A stretch of 64,000 bases of DNA from an uncultured Lachnospiraceae bacterium (GTDB lineage: Bacteria; Bacillota; Clostridia; Lachnospirales; Lachnospiraceae), in the NCBI GenBank assembly GCA_944380605.1, contig CALWIA010000033.1:99105-163104 (forward strand), written 5' to 3'. A model generated the notes under the pieces. The model saw nothing but the letters and a program-made list of their open reading frames with translations, did no database searches and was not told where the DNA came from. Below are positions 17,554 through 26,213 of the stretch, piece after piece. Within the stretch, counting starts at the first letter, position 1; each line of letters begins with the position of its first letter. The translations under genes and the position numbers were made by a program.

Positions 17554-18888
17554 ATGAAACACGAAAAATTCACCTACAGAAGTCTGGAGGACATTCAGAA
17601 AAAAGCAGAGGAACTGGGCGTGCATCTGCCTTTCGCAAAGGATACGGCGGTGCTGGGTACTTCTTTATCCTTCGGCGGCGTGACGCTGCCCAACCGCCTG
17701 GGCATCGCTCCCATGGAAGGGGCGGACTCCCTGCCGGACGGTTCTCCGTCGGAACTGACCACCCGCCGGTATGTGCGGGAGGCCGAAGGCGGCGCCGGCG
17801 TCATCTGGTTTGAGGCCATTTCCATTGTTCCGGAAGGCCGTTCCAGCGCCCATCAGCTGATGCTGACAGAAGAAAATCTGGACGCCTACAAGGTGTTTAC
17901 GGAAACCATCAAAGAGGCGGGGCGCAAGGCCAACGGATTCGCGCCGTACCTGGTGATGCAGGCCAACCACAGCGGCCGCTATTCCAATCCCCAGGGGAAG
18001 CCGGCTCCCCTCATCGCCTACCGCCACCCGGAATATGAAAAACTGCGTCCGGCCGACGATTCCTGCATCGTTTCCGACGACTACCTGAAATCTTTGGAAG
18101 AGAAATTCGGCCAGGCGGCGCTGCTGGCCAGAGAAGCCGGATTTGACGCGGTGGACATCAAGTCCTGCCACGGCTACCTGTTGGCGGAACTGTCGTCGGC
18201 CTACAACCGGCCCGGCCTGTACGGCGGCAGCTTTGAGAACCGGGCCCGGCTGCTGAAAAACGGCATCGCGGCGGCCAAAGCCTATGAAACCGACGGGTTC
18301 CTGGTGACGGCCCGGATCGGCATCTACGATGGTTTTGCCTACCCCTACGGTTTCGGCGTAAAGGAAGGCAGCGGCCGGACGCCCTGCCTGGAGGAGCCCA
18401 TCCGCCTGGTAAAGGAACTGCATGAGCAGTATCAGATGCCTTATGTGAATCTGACCATGGGCAACCCCTACGTCAGCACCCATGTGACCCGTCCCTTTGA
18501 CCAGGGCAAGTACGTGCCGGAAGAGCATCCGCTGGAAGGCGTGGCCAGGATCATCGGCGGCATCGGCCAGGTGAAGCAGGCAGTGCCGGACATGGTGATT
18601 TCCGCCTCCGGCCCCTCTTACCTGCGCCAGTACAGCGACCTGTTCGCGGCAGGAGCCATCGAGGAGGGCCTCTGCGACCAGATGCTGTTCGGACGGATGT
18701 CCTTTGCCAATCCGGAATTTCCAAAACAGATTCTGGAAACGGGACGGCTGGATCCCAAAAAGGTCTGCGTTTCCTGCGGCAAATGCGGCGACCTGATCCG
18801 GGCCGGCAAGCCCACCGGATGCGTGGTGCGGGACAGCGGACTGTACCTGCCGTACTACCGGGAGTACATGGAAGAACAGAAGAAATAA
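17554..18888 (+). CDS. Old Yellow Enzyme-family flavin oxidoreductase with Cys cluster
   Basis: A 444-residue FMN enzyme of the NADH:flavin oxidoreductase/2,4-dienoyl-CoA-reductase group. The TIM barrel begins with NRLGIAPMEGADS. It contains the substrate-site histidine region QANHSGRYSNPQGK and the segment KSCHGYLLAEL. Near the C-terminus CVSCGKC with a further Cys 12 residues on resembles the 4Fe-4S site of dienoyl-CoA reductase. The C-terminal FAD/NAD(P) domains of that larger family are absent, so electrons must come from another protein. It is first in an operon with Gfo/Idh, SDR and FrdA-like genes; GGAGAGGAAAG precedes the ATG. It probably reduces an activated C=C bond of an unknown substrate. 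Confidence 0.85.
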   Translation: MKHEKFTYRSLEDIQKKAEELGVHLPFAKDTAVLGTSLSFGGVTLPNRLGIAPMEGADSLPDGSPSELTTRRYVREAEGGAGVIWFEAISIVPEGRSSAHQLMLTEENLDAYKVFTETIKEAGRKANGFAPYLVMQANHSGRYSNPQGKPAPLIAYRHPEYEKLRPADDSCIVSDDYLKSLEEKFGQAALLAREAGFDAVDIKSCHGYLLAELSSAYNRPGLYGGSFENRARLLKNGIAAAKAYETDGFLVTARIGIYDGFAYPYGFGVKEGSGRTPCLEEPIRLVKELHEQYQMPYVNLTMGNPYVSTHVTRPFDQGKYVPEEHPLEGVARIIGGIGQVKQAVPDMVISASGPSYLRQYSDLFAAGAIEEGLCDQMLFGRMSFANPEFPKQILETGRLDPKKVCVSCGKCGDLIRAGKPTGCVVRDSGLYLPYYREYMEEQKK

Positions 18889-18932
18889 AAAACCAGAACA
18901 GAAAGAAAAACAGCAGAAAGAAGGAAGGACAT

Positions 18933-20093
18933 ATGGAAAAGGTTCAGGTGCTTTTGATGGGAGTGTGCGGCTATGGTTCCGGCTACGTACAGGAACTGCT
19001 GAATCATCCGTCTCTGCCGGCGCAGATCGCGGGAATCTGCGAGGTGGCGCCGGATGTCTATGAGCGGTTTCCGCAGCTGAAGGAGCAGGGGATTCCGGTG
19101 TACGCCTCTCCGGAGGAGTTTTACCGGGAGAAACAGGCGGATCTGGCGGTGATTGCCACGCCGATTCATCTGCACTACAGCCAGGTGATCACCTGTCTGA
19201 AGGCAGGTTCCAACGTGCTGGTGGAAAAGCCGGTGTGCGTTTCCGTAGAAGAGGCGCAGTCCATGATCGCCATGGAACGGGAAACCGGACATTTCGCGGC
19301 GGTGGGATATCAGATGGACTACGCGCCGGGACTGAAGCAGATGAAGCAGGACATTCTGGACGGGAAATTTGGCCGGCCGCTGCTGATGAAGACCCTGCAC
19401 GCCGTGCGCCGGGGCCGCGCCTATTACGGCCGCAATGGCTGGGCCGGCAGGCGGGAAGTAAACGGCTGTCCGGTGAACGACAGCCCCTTTAACAATTCCT
19501 GCGCCCACCAGTTTCAGATCATGACGTTTCTTCTGGGAGACGCCATGGACCGGGCGGCGGAGCTGTCGTCGGTGCAGGGAGAACTGTACCGGGCCGACAG
19601 CCGGGTGGAAAACTTTGACACCGCCGCCGTATGCGTCCGCACTACGGCAGGAGTGCCCATTTACTACTACACGTCCCACAACCTGAAGGCGGATCTGGGA
19701 GCGTTCGCCCAGTTCCGGTTTGAAAAGGGGACGGTTTACCTGGGCAAGGACTACGGAAACGGCACCGAAGAATATGTGGCGGAAATGAACGACGGCAGCC
19801 GGGTTTCCTACGGCATCAACCCCCGCTCCGGCTTTATGCAGAAGCTGTACGACGCGGTGAACTGCACCCTTCACGGCGGCCATCCGGTGTGCACGGTGCA
19901 GTGCGGCATCCCCCATCTGGAAGCGGTGCACGCCCTGGCGGAGATGCCGGTGGCCCAGGTGCCGGAATCCAAGCTGGTGCGCACCTTTGAAAACGGCGAT
20001 GAATTCTGCATGATCGGCAACCTGGAAGAGGTATTCCTGACCTGCTATGAAAAGGAACAGATGCCTTCGGAAGCAGGAGCCGGATGGAAATAA
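18933..20093 (+). CDS. Gfo/Idh/MocA family dehydrogenase
   Basis: A 386-residue NAD(P)-dependent oxidoreductase of the sugar/inositol dehydrogenase superfamily. The N-terminal Rossmann fold starts VQVLLMGVCGYGSGYVQELL. The conserved cofactor/substrate lysine lies in NVLVEKPV, and an alpha/beta substrate domain follows. Cysteines are unusually frequent for the family. The ATG at 18933 follows AAGGAAGGA. It is second in the redox operon, 44 bases after the flavoenzyme. A hydroxyl/ketone oxidation on a polyol, sugar or glycoside is the usual reaction, but the substrate cannot be named from sequence. Confidence 0.85.
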   Translation: MEKVQVLLMGVCGYGSGYVQELLNHPSLPAQIAGICEVAPDVYERFPQLKEQGIPVYASPEEFYREKQADLAVIATPIHLHYSQVITCLKAGSNVLVEKPVCVSVEEAQSMIAMERETGHFAAVGYQMDYAPGLKQMKQDILDGKFGRPLLMKTLHAVRRGRAYYGRNGWAGRREVNGCPVNDSPFNNSCAHQFQIMTFLLGDAMDRAAELSSVQGELYRADSRVENFDTAAVCVRTTAGVPIYYYTSHNLKADLGAFAQFRFEKGTVYLGKDYGNGTEEYVAEMNDGSRVSYGINPRSGFMQKLYDAVNCTLHGGHPVCTVQCGIPHLEAVHALAEMPVAQVPESKLVRTFENGDEFCMIGNLEEVFLTCYEKEQMPSEAGAGWK

Positions 20094-20127
20094 TCCCATG
20101 GAGGACGAAAAAGTGGAAGAGACAAGG

Positions 20128-20895
20128 ATGAAAAAAACAGCGATTGTAACCGGCGCAAGCCGGGGCATCGGGCTGGCTATCGCGAAAAAGCTGGGAATGG
20201 ATGGCTGCCAGATCACGGTATTTGCCACCCGGCCCAAAGAAGCCTGCATGGATCATCTGCGGTGCCTGGATGAGGCGGGCATTACCTGGCATTATGTCCA
20301 GGGCAGCCTGGACTGCAGAGAGGACCGGGAGCGGCTGGTGGAAGAGACGGTCCGCCGCTTCGGAAGGCTGGACATCCTGGTGAACAATGCCGGCGTGGCG
20401 CCGTCGGTGCGGGCGGATCTGCTGGAAATGACGGAAGAAAGCTATGACCGGGTGATGGGCATCAACGCCAAAGGCACCCTGTTTCTGACGCAGCTGGCCG
20501 CCAGGCAGATGCTGAAGCAGGACGTCATCGGGAAAAAGCGGGGCACCATTGTCAACGTGGGCTCCTGCTCCGCGGAAGTGTCTTCCGTCAGCCGGGGCGA
20601 ATACTGCATTTCCAAAAGCGCCGTGTCCATGATCACCACCCTGTTTGCCGACCGGCTGGCGGGAGAGGGCATCCTGGTCCACGAGGTGCGTCCCGGCGTG
20701 ATCCGGACGGACATGACCAGCACGGTACAGGGCAAATACGACGCCTTGATTGAAAACGGCGCCTTCCCCATCCGGAGATGGGGCACGCCGGAGGATGTGG
20801 CCGACGCGGTGGCCGCCTTCTGCTCCGACGCGTTTTTGTATACCACGGGAAACTACATCGACGTAGACGGCGGATTTCATATCAAACGGCTGTAA
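20128..20895 (+). CDS. short-chain dehydrogenase/reductase
   Basis: A classical SDR of 255 residues that interconverts a ketone and an alcohol with NAD(P). It has the cofactor motif TGASRGIG (about 8-15), NNAGVAPS (about 88-95), a catalytic serine in VNVGSCS and YCISK (Y-x3-K). The ending WGTPEDVADAV...YTTGNYIDVDGG is typical of FabG-like enzymes. I chose the ATG at 20128 because GGAAGAG lies 6 bases upstream and the family motif falls at the normal position; an ATG at 20098 would add 10 charged residues. It is third in the redox operon. Its presence with Gfo/Idh points to a pathway with two carbonyl/hydroxyl steps. Confidence 0.85.
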   Translation: MKKTAIVTGASRGIGLAIAKKLGMDGCQITVFATRPKEACMDHLRCLDEAGITWHYVQGSLDCREDRERLVEETVRRFGRLDILVNNAGVAPSVRADLLEMTEESYDRVMGINAKGTLFLTQLAARQMLKQDVIGKKRGTIVNVGSCSAEVSSVSRGEYCISKSAVSMITTLFADRLAGEGILVHEVRPGVIRTDMTSTVQGKYDALIENGAFPIRRWGTPEDVADAVAAFCSDAFLYTTGNYIDVDGGFHIKRL

Positions 20896-20942
20896 GCCGG
20901 ACGCACAGGCCGGCTCAAGGCCGGCGGAAGGAGAGACGACAG

Positions 20943-23111
20943 ATGAGGGACGCAAACGCGAGACCGGCACAGACGCCGGCGCGGGTTATGGACATTTACG
21001 CGGTGGTTGTGGGGTCCGGGGCCGCCGGTTTCAACGCGGCGCACCGCCTGCGTCAGTACGGAGTGACGGACGCGGCGCTGGTGACGGAAGGCCGCCTGTG
21101 GGGGACTTCCCGGAACACCGGATCCGACAAGCAGACCTATTATAAGCTGTCCCTGTCCGGCAGCCAGGACGACAGCGTGCGGAAGCTGGCGGCGGTGCTG
21201 TTTGACGGCGGCTGCGTGGACGGCGATATCGCCCTGTGCGAGGCCGCTCTGTCCGCCCAGGGATTTTTCAAGCTGCTGGATCTGGGCGTGCCGTTCCCCC
21301 ACAGCCGTTTTGGGGAGTTTGCTGGCTACAAAACCGACCACGATCCCAATGACCGGGGCACCAGCGCCGGCCCCTATACGTCCCGTTATATGACGGAAGC
21401 GCTGGAGCGGGCGGTGCGTCAGGCGGAAATCCCGGTATATGACCACCTGCAGGTGATCCGGATTCTGACCTGGAAAAAACGGCTTTTGGGCATTCTCTGT
21501 CTGGACCGGGAAACCGGCGGATATGTGGTAATCCGGTGCCGGCGGCTGATCTGGGCCACCGGCGGGCCGGCGGGCATTTACCGGGACAGCGTTTATCCCG
21601 CCAGCCAGCTGGGCGCCAGCGGTCTGGCTTTTGAAGCCGGCGCGGCGGGGCGGAACCTGACGGAATGGCAGTACGGCCTGGCGTCGCTGCGCCCCCGCTG
21701 GAATGTCAGCGGCAGCTATATGCAGGTGCTGCCCCGGCTGGTATCCACCGATGCCGAGGGCGGGGATGAACGGGAATTTCTTCTGGAACACTATCCCAGC
21801 CGGGAGGCCATGATGGACGCGGTCTTTTTAAAAGGCTATCAGTGGCCTTTTGACGCCGCCAAAGCAGGCAGCGGTTCTTCCGTCATCGACCTGCTGGTGT
21901 ACCGGGAAACCTGCGTGCGGGGCCGGAGAGTGTGGCTGGACTACCGGGAAAACAGCGAAGGGATGCCGGTAGACTTTGGCCGGTTGTCGCCGGAGACCCG
22001 GGAGTATCTGGAGCGGGCCGGCGCCTGCCAGGAGACGCCGTACCGGCGGCTGCAGGCGCTGAACCAGCCGGCGGTGGATTTCTATATGGAACACGGCGTG
22101 GATTTGTCCCGGGACATGCTGGAGGTGGCGGTGTGCGCCCAGCACAACAACGGCGGCCTGGCGGTAGACGCCTGGTGGCGTACCGATGTGGAAGGCCTGT
22201 TTGCGGCAGGGGAAGCGGCGGGAACCCACGGCATCACCCGGCCCGGCGGCAGCGCGCTGAACGCGGGTCAGGCAGGTTCCTCCCGGGCGGCGGAATACAT
22301 CGCCGCGGAACTGGAACTGGAAAAACAGGGAACGGCGGTGCCCTGGAGAAAGGGGCATGCGGAAGCCACAGAGAGCCGCGGCGAAGAGACCGGCCGGCGC
22401 CGGCCGGGAGAGGTCTGCTGGTCGGCGGAAGAAGAGGCGGCAGCCGGCGCCCAGATCCGGGAGCGTCTGGCTCTGGGGGAGGTGCTGCAGGGCCTCTGCG
22501 GGGAAGCAGAACCCCAGGAAGCGGAAATCCGGCAGCAGATTCCCTGGCATTTTTCCGGACAGTGGAAAGAAGCTTCCGCGCAGATGAGCCGGTGCGCGGC
22601 CATGGTGCGGGATCCGGAGGCTATGGAGCAGATGAGCCGCGCCATAGAGGAAGAACTGGGCCGGCTGCGGGAACAGGCGGTCCGGAAAGCGGCAGCCGGA
22701 CAGGAAGCGGCGGAAGGCGGAGAAAAACCGGAGAAAAACCGGGCGGGAGAACTGTGCCGCGCCTACCGCTACTACGATATGCGGATCTGCCAGAAGGTTT
22801 TTCTGGACGCCATGCTGGACTACTACAAAGCCGGCGGCAGGAGCCGGGGCTCCGCGGTATACCGGGAAGATACGGGAGAAATCGCGGTGCCGGAGCTGGT
22901 TTCCTTTACCCTGGACGGCCCAGGCGGCAGAGCCCATGCAGGAGAAATCCAGGAGATCCGGCTGGATCCGGAGACCATGACCTGCAGCTGCAGCCGCAGG
23001 CCGGTGCGCCCCCTGTCGGAGATTCCCGAGGGCGAAGCCTTTGAGGCGGTGTGGAAGCAGTACAGGGAAAGAACCTATGTGGAAGAAGGGGTTGTTGTAC
23101 AGACAGTCTGA
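20943..23111 (+). CDS. FrdA/SdhA-like FAD-binding oxidoreductase
   Basis: A 722-residue flavoprotein of the fumarate reductase/aspartate oxidase superfamily. The FAD Rossmann motif is VVVGSGAAGFNAAHRL at about 18-33. GSDKQTYYKL follows, and the FAD-binding C-terminal motif is GLFAAGEAAGTHGITRPGGSAL near residues 418-440. A charged alpha-helical region continues into an unusual C-terminal domain (about 600-722) ending in a CSCSRRPVRP segment. No twin-arginine or lipoprotein signal is visible, so it should act in the cytoplasm. It starts 48 bases after the SDR gene with GGAAGGAGAG and is last before a very strong terminator. Its substrate may be the reduced or oxidised partner of the OYE enzyme; this is inference. 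Confidence 0.8.
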   Translation: MRDANARPAQTPARVMDIYAVVVGSGAAGFNAAHRLRQYGVTDAALVTEGRLWGTSRNTGSDKQTYYKLSLSGSQDDSVRKLAAVLFDGGCVDGDIALCEAALSAQGFFKLLDLGVPFPHSRFGEFAGYKTDHDPNDRGTSAGPYTSRYMTEALERAVRQAEIPVYDHLQVIRILTWKKRLLGILCLDRETGGYVVIRCRRLIWATGGPAGIYRDSVYPASQLGASGLAFEAGAAGRNLTEWQYGLASLRPRWNVSGSYMQVLPRLVSTDAEGGDEREFLLEHYPSREAMMDAVFLKGYQWPFDAAKAGSGSSVIDLLVYRETCVRGRRVWLDYRENSEGMPVDFGRLSPETREYLERAGACQETPYRRLQALNQPAVDFYMEHGVDLSRDMLEVAVCAQHNNGGLAVDAWWRTDVEGLFAAGEAAGTHGITRPGGSALNAGQAGSSRAAEYIAAELELEKQGTAVPWRKGHAEATESRGEETGRRRPGEVCWSAEEEAAAGAQIRERLALGEVLQGLCGEAEPQEAEIRQQIPWHFSGQWKEASAQMSRCAAMVRDPEAMEQMSRAIEEELGRLREQAVRKAAAGQEAAEGGEKPEKNRAGELCRAYRYYDMRICQKVFLDAMLDYYKAGGRSRGSAVYREDTGEIAVPELVSFTLDGPGGRAHAGEIQEIRLDPETMTCSCSRRPVRPLSEIPEGEAFEAVWKQYRERTYVEEGVVVQTV

Positions 23112-23154
23112 ATGAAAGGATCCGGTCCGGCCGGTTTTGTACGAAAAGATTGTG

Positions 23155-23203
23155 AAAAAAATGCCAAAATTCTCGGAAAACAAGGGAATTTTGGCATTTT
23201 TTT
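23155..23203 (+). terminator. strong (bidirectional-capable) terminator of redox operon
   Basis: An 18-bp perfect stem runs from AAAAAAATGCCAAAATTC (23155-23172) to its complement (23186-23203), ending in seven T. The A-run on the 5' arm would also serve the opposite strand. Confidence 0.93.
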
Positions 23204-23225
23204 GCGATAAATCGGGAATTTGTAA

Positions 23226-23254
23226 TTGAGAATCACACTTTTTTATGCTATACT
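23226..23254 (+). promoter_or_regulatory. sigma-A promoter of rnf operon
   Basis: TTGAGA (23226-23231), a 17-base spacer and TATACT (23249-23254), about 72 bases before rnfC. Confidence 0.7.
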
Positions 23255-23325
23255 CAAAAAGACGGCAGGCAGGGGTTCTGTCTGCGCGGAGACGAGAAAA
23301 ATGTATAGAAAGAGGGTTAGGTGGA

Positions 23326-24648
23326 ATGGGATTGGCTACTTTTAAAGGCGGCGTCCATCCGTACGATGGCAAGAAACTGTCCGAGAATCAGCCGATAGAA
23401 GTCCTGATGCCGAAAGGCGAACTGGTATACCCCATGTCCCAGCATATCGGGGCCCCGGCGGTGCCGCTGGTCCAAAAAGGCGATCCGGTGCTGGTGGGAC
23501 AGAAGATCGGGGAAGCCGGCGGTTTCATTTCGGCCAATGTCATCTGTTCGGTGTCCGGCACGGTCAAGGGCATCGAGAAGCGCCGTACTGCCGGCGGAGA
23601 CATGGTGGAGTGTGTGATCGTGGAAAATGACGGCGAGTACCGGACCATAGCAGGCATGGGAGAGGAGCGGGATCCGTCCTCCCTGTCTTCCAAAGAGATT
23701 CTGGAGATTATCAAGGAGGCGGGCATCACGGGCCTGGGAGGAGCGGGCTTTCCCACCCATGTGAAGCTGGCGCCCAAGGAACCGGACAAGATCGACTTTG
23801 TCATCGTCAACGGAGCGGAATGTGAGCCGTATCTCACCTCCGACTACCGGGTGATGCTGGAGGAAGGCGAGAAGGTGGTGCAGGGCCTGAAGGTGATCCT
23901 GCAGCTGTTTCCGAAGGCCCAGGGCGTGATCGGCATTGAGGACAACAAGCCGGAGGCCATCCGCCACATGGAGGAACTGGTGCAGAACGAGTCCCGGATC
24001 CGGGTGCAGCCGTTAAAGACCAAATACCCCCAGGGCGGCGAGCGCACGCTGATCTACGCCGTTACCGGCAGGAAGATCAATTCTTCCATGCTGCCGGCGG
24101 ATGCGGGATGCATTGTGGACAACGTGGATACGGTGGCTGCCATCTATATGGCGGTATGCCGGAAGACACCGCTGCTGCGCCGCATCGTTACCGTGACCGG
24201 CGATGCCATCGCCCAGCCCAAAAACTTCAGCGTGCTGCTGGGCACCAGCTACGAGGAACTGGCAGAAGCGGCCGGCGGCTTTAAGCAGGAGCCGGAAAAA
24301 CTGATTTCCGGCGGCCCCATGATGGGACAGGCGCTGTTTGATCTGCAGATTCCCGTGGCCAAGACTTCATCGGCCCTGACCTGCCTTTCCAAAGACCAGG
24401 TAGCCGCCATGGCGCCGACGGCCTGTATCCGGTGCGGACGCTGCGTAACCGTATGCCCGGGACGCATCGTGCCCCAGAAGCTGATGCAGGCGGCGGAGCG
24501 CCGGGATCTGGAGGAATTTGTCCGCCTGGACGGTATGGAATGCTGCGAATGCGGATGCTGCGCCTATATCTGTCCGGCCAGAAGGCCGCTGACCCAGGCG
24601 TTTAAAGAAATGAGAAAAGCGGTTGCGGCCAGCCGCAGGAAAGGATAG
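23326..24648 (+). CDS. rnfC: Rnf complex subunit C
   Basis: Peripheral NADH-facing subunit (440 residues) of the ferredoxin:NAD+ oxidoreductase that pumps Na+ or H+. It starts FKGGVHPYDGKKLSENQP, followed by an NADH/FMN-binding domain with GLGGAGFPTHVKL and VNGAECEPYL. Two 4Fe-4S motifs, CIRCGRCVTVCP (from about 367) and CCECGCCAYICP (from about 406), close the protein. The ATG at 23326 was chosen since RnfC proteins begin MGLATFKGG-like; an upstream in-frame codon at 23245 lies inside the promoter. It is the first of six genes in the clostridial order C-D-G-E-A-B. Confidence 0.95.
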   Translation: MGLATFKGGVHPYDGKKLSENQPIEVLMPKGELVYPMSQHIGAPAVPLVQKGDPVLVGQKIGEAGGFISANVICSVSGTVKGIEKRRTAGGDMVECVIVENDGEYRTIAGMGEERDPSSLSSKEILEIIKEAGITGLGGAGFPTHVKLAPKEPDKIDFVIVNGAECEPYLTSDYRVMLEEGEKVVQGLKVILQLFPKAQGVIGIEDNKPEAIRHMEELVQNESRIRVQPLKTKYPQGGERTLIYAVTGRKINSSMLPADAGCIVDNVDTVAAIYMAVCRKTPLLRRIVTVTGDAIAQPKNFSVLLGTSYEELAEAAGGFKQEPEKLISGGPMMGQALFDLQIPVAKTSSALTCLSKDQVAAMAPTACIRCGRCVTVCPGRIVPQKLMQAAERRDLEEFVRLDGMECCECGCCAYICPARRPLTQAFKEMRKAVAASRRKG

Positions 24649-24660
24649 GAGGGGAAAAGA

Positions 24661-25581
24661 ATGGAAAAAATGCTGCATGTATCATCATCTCCCCATGTCC
24701 GGGACGGCGTGACCACGCCGGTGCTGATGTATGATGTGATCATCGCCATGCTTCCCGCCGCGGCCTTCGGCGTATACCATTTCGGTTTTCACGCCCTGCT
24801 GGTGCTTCTGGTCACAACGGCGGCCTGTGTGCTCAGCGAATACATCTATGAACGGCTTATGGGAAAGCCGGTGACCATAAAAGACGGCAGCGCCGTGATT
24901 ACCGGTATGATTCTGGCGCTGAACATGCCGCCGGAGATTCCGCTGTGGATTCCGGTGCTGGGCGGCGTCTTCGCCATCATCGTGGTAAAGCAGCTGTACG
25001 GCGGCCTGGGACAGAACTTTATGAACCCGGCGCTGGCGGCCCGGTGCTTCCTGCTGATTTCCTTTGCGGGACGGATGTCCTCCTTTACCCTGGACGGCGT
25101 GACTGCGGCGACGCCGCTGGCGCTGATGCGCTCCGGTGAGGGCGCGGACCTGACGGCCCTGTTTTTGGGCACCATTCCCGGCACCATCGGCGAGGTTTCC
25201 AAACTGGCGCTGCTGATCGGCGCGGCCTATCTGTTGATCCGCCGGGTGATTACCATACGCATCCCCGGTACATATATTCTGACGTTCGCGGTGTTTATGT
25301 TCCTCTTCGGAGGCATGGATCTGTCCTATACCCTGGCCCAGGTTCTGGCCGGCGGCCTGATCTTCGGCGCCTTCTTTATGGCGACGGACTATGTGACCAG
25401 CCCCATTACCGCCAAAGGCCAGATTCTCTACGGCGTATTCCTGGGAATCCTCACCGGCGTGTTCCGTCTGTGGGGCGGTTCGCCGGAAGGCGTGTCCTAC
25501 GCCATTATCCTGGGCAACGTGGTAGTTCCTCTGATTGAAAAAGTGACGTATCCCAAAGCGTTCGGAAAGGAGGGCAAATAA
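24661..25581 (+). CDS. rnfD: Rnf complex subunit D
   Basis: Integral membrane subunit of 306 residues with many hydrophobic helices. It begins with the soluble stretch LHVSSSPHVRDGVTTP typical of RnfD. The segment DGVTAATPLALMRSG (from about 145) holds the threonine that in this family carries covalently bound FMN. It relays electrons across or within the membrane between RnfC/G and ferredoxin-linked RnfB. It starts 12 bases after rnfC and ends one base before rnfG. No anomalies are visible. Confidence 0.95.
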   Translation: MEKMLHVSSSPHVRDGVTTPVLMYDVIIAMLPAAAFGVYHFGFHALLVLLVTTAACVLSEYIYERLMGKPVTIKDGSAVITGMILALNMPPEIPLWIPVLGGVFAIIVVKQLYGGLGQNFMNPALAARCFLLISFAGRMSSFTLDGVTAATPLALMRSGEGADLTALFLGTIPGTIGEVSKLALLIGAAYLLIRRVITIRIPGTYILTFAVFMFLFGGMDLSYTLAQVLAGGLIFGAFFMATDYVTSPITAKGQILYGVFLGILTGVFRLWGGSPEGVSYAIILGNVVVPLIEKVTYPKAFGKEGK

Positions 25582-25582
25582 A

Positions 25583-26200
25583 ATGAAAGCAGGCGGATTT
25601 ATGAAAGATGCCATTACCCTGTTTCTCATTACCCTGATTTCCGGTATCTGCCTGGGAGCGGTATACGAGATTACCAAAGACCCCATCGCGGCGGCAGAAG
25701 CCGCGGCGCAGCAGGAGACGTACCGGGAGGTGTACGCCGACGCGGCGCAGTTTGTGGAGGATGAAGCGCTGGACGCGGCCGTGCAGGCCTTCCCGGAAGC
25801 GCTGGCAGCCTCCGGCCTGTCTTTGGGAAATGTCTCCATTGAAAGCGCTTTGCAGGCGCTGGACAGTTCCGGCAATCCCATCGGGTACGTAATATCCGCG
25901 GCCTCCGGCGATGGATACGGCGGCACCATCCGGGTGTCGGTGGGCATCACCGGCGATGGCATGGTGACCGGCATCGGTTTTCTGGAAATCGCGGAGACCC
26001 CCGGCCTGGGCATGAACGCGGATACGCCGGAGTTTAAGGCCCAGTTTGCCGGAAAGACAGCAGAGCAGTTTGCAGTGACGAAAAACGGCGCGTCGGCGGA
26101 CAATGAAATCGACGCCATTACCAGCGCCACCATTACGTCCACAGCGGTGACCAACGCCGTCAACGCGGCGCTGTTCTTTGCCGCGGACTGCATTGCCTAG
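25583..26200 (+). CDS. rnfG: Rnf complex subunit G, covalent-FMN protein
   Basis: A 205-residue subunit with an N-terminal membrane anchor (about 8-26) and an extracytoplasmic FMN-binding domain. The flavinylation motif is ITSATITSTAV at about 179-189, in which a threonine is esterified to FMN. Residues 35-80 are alanine-rich. It lies between rnfD (1 base) and rnfE (13 bases). FMN attachment requires an ApbE flavin transferase, for which no gene is present in this window. Confidence 0.93.
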   Translation: MKAGGFMKDAITLFLITLISGICLGAVYEITKDPIAAAEAAAQQETYREVYADAAQFVEDEALDAAVQAFPEALAASGLSLGNVSIESALQALDSSGNPIGYVISAASGDGYGGTIRVSVGITGDGMVTGIGFLEIAETPGLGMNADTPEFKAQFAGKTAEQFAVTKNGASADNEIDAITSATITSTAVTNAVNAALFFAADCIA

Positions 26201-26213
26201 GAGGTGGGAGAAG

